From: Alsobacter sp964544365
GTDB lineage: Bacteria; Pseudomonadota; Alphaproteobacteria; Rhizobiales; Beijerinckiaceae
Length of the DNA: 16,201 nucleotides
Reading direction: 5' to 3'
Assembly (NCBI GenBank): GCA_964544365.1
Contig: CAZJCW010000080.1
Span: forward strand, 1 to 16,201
Of the stretch, positions 14,309-16,201 are shown one piece after another. A program made the position numbers and the translations under genes. The notes under the pieces are model-generated. The model saw nothing but the letters and a program-made list of their open reading frames with translations. It had not been told where the DNA came from and did not search any database. Numbering within the stretch: the stretch's first letter is position 1; every line of letters begins with the position of its first letter.

Positions 14309-15316
14309 TCACACCCGGCTGAGGCGTCCCTCGAGCGGATAGGCCGGATCGTTGTATCCCGGCGTGGAGGGGTGGCCGGGCGCAACCAGGCGGTCGATCA
14401 GCGCCTCGTCCTCCTTCGTGAAGACATAGGAGAGGGCGGTGACGTAGTCCTCCCATTGCTCCATCGTGCGCGGGCCGCCGATGACACCCGTCACCAGCGC
14501 GTTGTTGAGGACCCACGCCACGGCGAGGTGGTTCGGCGAGGCACCCTTGGCTTCGGCGTGACGCTTGATCTCCTGGGCGATCTCCAGCGATTCGCGCCGC
14601 CACTCGGTCTGCATCATCCGGGGATCCTGCCGGCCGGCCCGCGTGCCTGCCGGCGGCGGTCGGCTGGGGTCGTACTTGGCCGTGAGCACGCCACGGGCGA
14701 GCGGGCTGTAGGGGAAAACGCCGAGGCCGAAATGGGCGCAGGCGGGTAGCTGCTCGACCTCCGGCATCCGGTTCATGGCGTTGTAGTAGGGCTGGCTCAC
14801 CACGGGGCGGTCGATGCCGGCCTCGTCGGCGAGCCGGCAGATCTCGGCGATCCGCCAGGCGCGATGGTTCGAAACGCCGAAATAGCGGACTTTCCCCGCC
14901 TTCACGAGGTCGGCCATGGCACGGACCGTCTCGGCCAGGGGGGTGTCGTGGTCCTCCTTGTGAAGGTAGTAGACGTCGATGTAGTCGCTGCCGAGCCGAC
15001 GCAGGCTGGCGTCGGCGGCCTCCATCACCCATTTGCGGGACAGGCCGCGGCCATTCGGCCCGGCGCCCATCGGATTGGCCACCTTCGTCGCGACGACCCA
15101 TCGGTCGCGGTCTCCCCGGATGGCGCGGCCCACGACCTCCTCGGATCGGCCTTCGTTGTACATGTCCGCCGTGTCGAGGAAGTTCACGCCGATCTCGCGG
15201 GCCCGCGCCACGATGGCGTTCGACGTTTCCTCGTCGGTCGGACCGCCGAACATCATGGTGCCGAGGCACAGCTTGGAGACCTTGAGGCCGCTGCGGCCGA
15301 GCGTGCGGTAGTCCAT
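14309..15316 (-). CDS. Aldo/keto reductase
   Basis: This 335-residue NADPH-dependent oxidoreductase has a TIM-barrel fold and should reduce aldehydes or ketones in the cytoplasm. The catalytic tetrad is complete: D48 and Y53 in D-T-A-D-M-Y, K78 in A-T-K-V, and H119 in Y-L-H. The N-terminal M-D-Y-R-T-L-G-R-S-G-L-K-V-S and the Y-S-P-L-A-R-G-V-L block are typical of the bacterial branch related to potassium-channel beta subunits and YghZ-like enzymes. ATG at 15316 is preceded by AGGGAG 8 nt upstream. It is first of a leftward pair with the histidine phosphatase and faces away from the Ldh2-family dehydrogenase, with which it could share regulation. The physiological substrate is unknown. Confidence 0.94.
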   Translation of the reverse strand: MDYRTLGRSGLKVSKLCLGTMMFGGPTDEETSNAIVARAREIGVNFLDTADMYNEGRSEEVVGRAIRGDRDRWVVATKVANPMGAGPNGRGLSRKWVMEAADASLRRLGSDYIDVYYLHKEDHDTPLAETVRAMADLVKAGKVRYFGVSNHRAWRIAEICRLADEAGIDRPVVSQPYYNAMNRMPEVEQLPACAHFGLGVFPYSPLARGVLTAKYDPSRPPPAGTRAGRQDPRMMQTEWRRESLEIAQEIKRHAEAKGASPNHLAVAWVLNNALVTGVIGGPRTMEQWEDYVTALSYVFTKEDEALIDRLVAPGHPSTPGYNDPAYPLEGRLSRV

Positions 15317-15567
15317 GGCGTCTGCTCCCTGTCTTGTGCGCAGACACTGGTCCCGTCGGCGGCGGATGACAAGCGCGACGCCCGGAACCCGTGCGTCCAG
15401 CCTGCCGCGGGGCGAGACGCCGGCCGCGGCTGCCCGGCAGGGACCTGCGGCCGGCGCCGGTCCGTCATGCCGGGGCGCGGGAGAGTCCTTGCTTGTCAGG
15501 AGGCGTGCGTCCGGAGATTGTCGCTGCAGCGGCCGCGACGTGCCGCGGCGGAGGGACGCGGCGCACC
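15317..15567. promoter_or_regulatory. Divergent spacer between aldo/keto reductase and Ldh2-type dehydrogenase
   Basis: This 251-nt gap separates two outward-facing oxidoreductase genes, so it should hold both promoters. I see no convincing -35/-10 pair. Its main content is a 10-bp inverted repeat at 15418-15456 and a GGAGGG about 12 nt before the dehydrogenase ATG. No small ORF with a ribosome-binding site stands out. Confidence 0.35.
15418..15456. repeat. 10-bp perfect inverted repeat with nested inner repeat
   Basis: CGCCGGCCGC (15418-15427) and GCGGCCGGCG (15447-15456) are perfect complements around a 19-nt loop, which itself contains CTGCC/GGCAG (15430-15440). No T-run follows on either strand, so it is not an ordinary terminator. 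Its place in a divergent promoter region allows an operator or leader-RNA structure, though high GC makes chance repeats common. Confidence 0.5.
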
Positions 15568-16201
15568 ATGGCGAGCGAGATCATCATCAAGGAGCCGCAC
15601 CTGAAGGACGCGGTGCGGGCCATCTTCTCGGCCGCGGGTTCCGAGGCGCGGGAATGCGGGCTTGCCGCCGATCACCTGGTCGAGGCGAACCTGCGCGGCC
15701 ACGACTCGCACGGCGTCGGGATGATCCCGGCCTACATCTCGAACTTCAAGGTCGGCGAACTGGTGCTGAACCAGACGCCGGAGGTGGTTCTGGACAACGG
15801 TTCGATGATCGTTTGCGACGGCCGTCTCGGGCTCGGCCAGTCCATCGCGCATGATGCGGTGGCGATGGCCGTGGAGCGCGCCCGGCGCGACGGCTCGTGC
15901 ATCCTCGCGCTTCGCAACGCACACCACATCGGCCGCATCGGCCACTGGTCGGAGCAGTGCGCCGCGGCCGGGCTCGTCTCCGTCCACATGGTCAATGTCG
16001 TTTCCGAGCCGGTCGTCGCGCCCTATGGGGGCCGCGCGGCCCGGCTCGTCACCAACCCGTTCTCGGCTGGCATTCCGCGCCAGGGCGCCCCGCCGGTGAT
16101 CGTCGACTTCGCGACCAGCAAGCTCGCCATGGGGAAGGTCCGCGTCGCCTACAACAAGGGCGTGCCGGTGGCGCCCGACACCCTGCTCGACCACGATGGC
16201 G
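15568..16201 (+). CDS. Ldh2 family NAD(P)-dependent dehydrogenase, N-terminal part (3' end outside window)
   Basis: The first 211 residues of a malate/L-lactate dehydrogenase-family (Ldh_2) oxidoreductase are present. This group is unrelated to classical MDH/LDH and also contains ureidoglycolate, sulfolactate and piperideine-carboxylate enzymes. Landmarks are L-R-G-H-D-S-H-G-V (42-50), R-N-A-H-H-I-G-R-I-G (116-125) with the catalytic histidine H120, and V-T-N-P-F-S-A-G-I-P (161-170), part of the nucleotide-binding region. The ATG at 15568 fits the family N-terminus (A-D-H-L-V-E-A-N-L-R-G by residue 44); GGAGGG lies about 12 nt upstream, slightly far. The frame is open to the window edge with no stop; a full-length member has about 340-360 residues. 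The substrate cannot be assigned from this part. Confidence 0.93.
   Translation, partial: MASEIIIKEPHLKDAVRAIFSAAGSEARECGLAADHLVEANLRGHDSHGVGMIPAYISNFKVGELVLNQTPEVVLDNGSMIVCDGRLGLGQSIAHDAVAMAVERARRDGSCILALRNAHHIGRIGHWSEQCAAAGLVSVHMVNVVSEPVVAPYGGRAARLVTNPFSAGIPRQGAPPVIVDFATSKLAMGKVRVAYNKGVPVAPDTLLDHDG

Noticed and set aside
1..16201. CRISPR arrays, tRNA/rRNA genes, insertion sequences, phage or defence genes
   Set aside because: Scanned by eye on both strands. I saw no spaced direct repeats, no tRNA cloverleaf, no transposase-like protein and no recognisable defence domain.

Overview
The window is GC-rich chromosomal DNA with dense, short-spaced genes on both strands. It looks like an alphaproteobacterium, most plausibly Hyphomicrobiales (Rhizobiales) or a close relative. 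That placement rests on the GC-rich codon use, the chemoreceptor ending in a W-E-E-F tail, the YkuD protein with both a twin-arginine motif and a lipobox, and the DUF486, DUF1499 and Ldh2-type genes. No single gene fixes the genus, and the placement is inference. I see no transposase, phage gene, tRNA, rRNA, CRISPR array or attachment site. Eighteen protein genes are supported: sixteen complete, plus one cut by each window edge.

Left part (1-4789): the tail of a methyl-accepting chemotaxis protein ends at a clear intrinsic terminator. After it, everything runs leftward on the minus strand. In transcription order these are a threonine-dehydratase-like PLP enzyme, an ArgE/DapE-type M20 deacylase 12 nt behind it, a Tat/lipoprotein L,D-transpeptidase, a 44-residue membrane peptide and an aldose-1-epimerase-like protein with a TTG start. 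The deacylase and PLP enzyme form a credible two-gene catabolic operon (N-acyl amino acid to amino acid to 2-oxo acid plus ammonia). A perfect 16-bp inverted repeat lies between the transpeptidase and the small peptide.

Middle part (4790-11839): a secreted S10 serine carboxypeptidase homologue faces a YbiO-type mechanosensitive channel. The channel is translationally coupled (ATGA overlap) to an upstream GNAT acetyltransferase. Divergent from these run a ten-helix DMT/EamA transporter and prfC (peptide chain release factor 3), the one core housekeeping gene here.

Right part (11840-16201): a class I methyltransferase, a DUF486 small membrane protein, a DUF1499 protein, an exported histidine phosphatase and an aldo/keto reductase. 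Divergent from the reductase is the start of an Ldh2-family (malate/lactate/ureidoglycolate-type) dehydrogenase. The spacer between these two oxidoreductases holds a 10-bp perfect inverted repeat.

The window is mostly ordinary metabolism, envelope and transport. I did not find a convincing new multi-gene system. The best leads are the GNAT/mechanosensitive-channel coupling, the deacylase/dehydratase pair, the small membrane peptide with the adjacent palindrome, and a hairpin over the GNAT ribosome-binding site.
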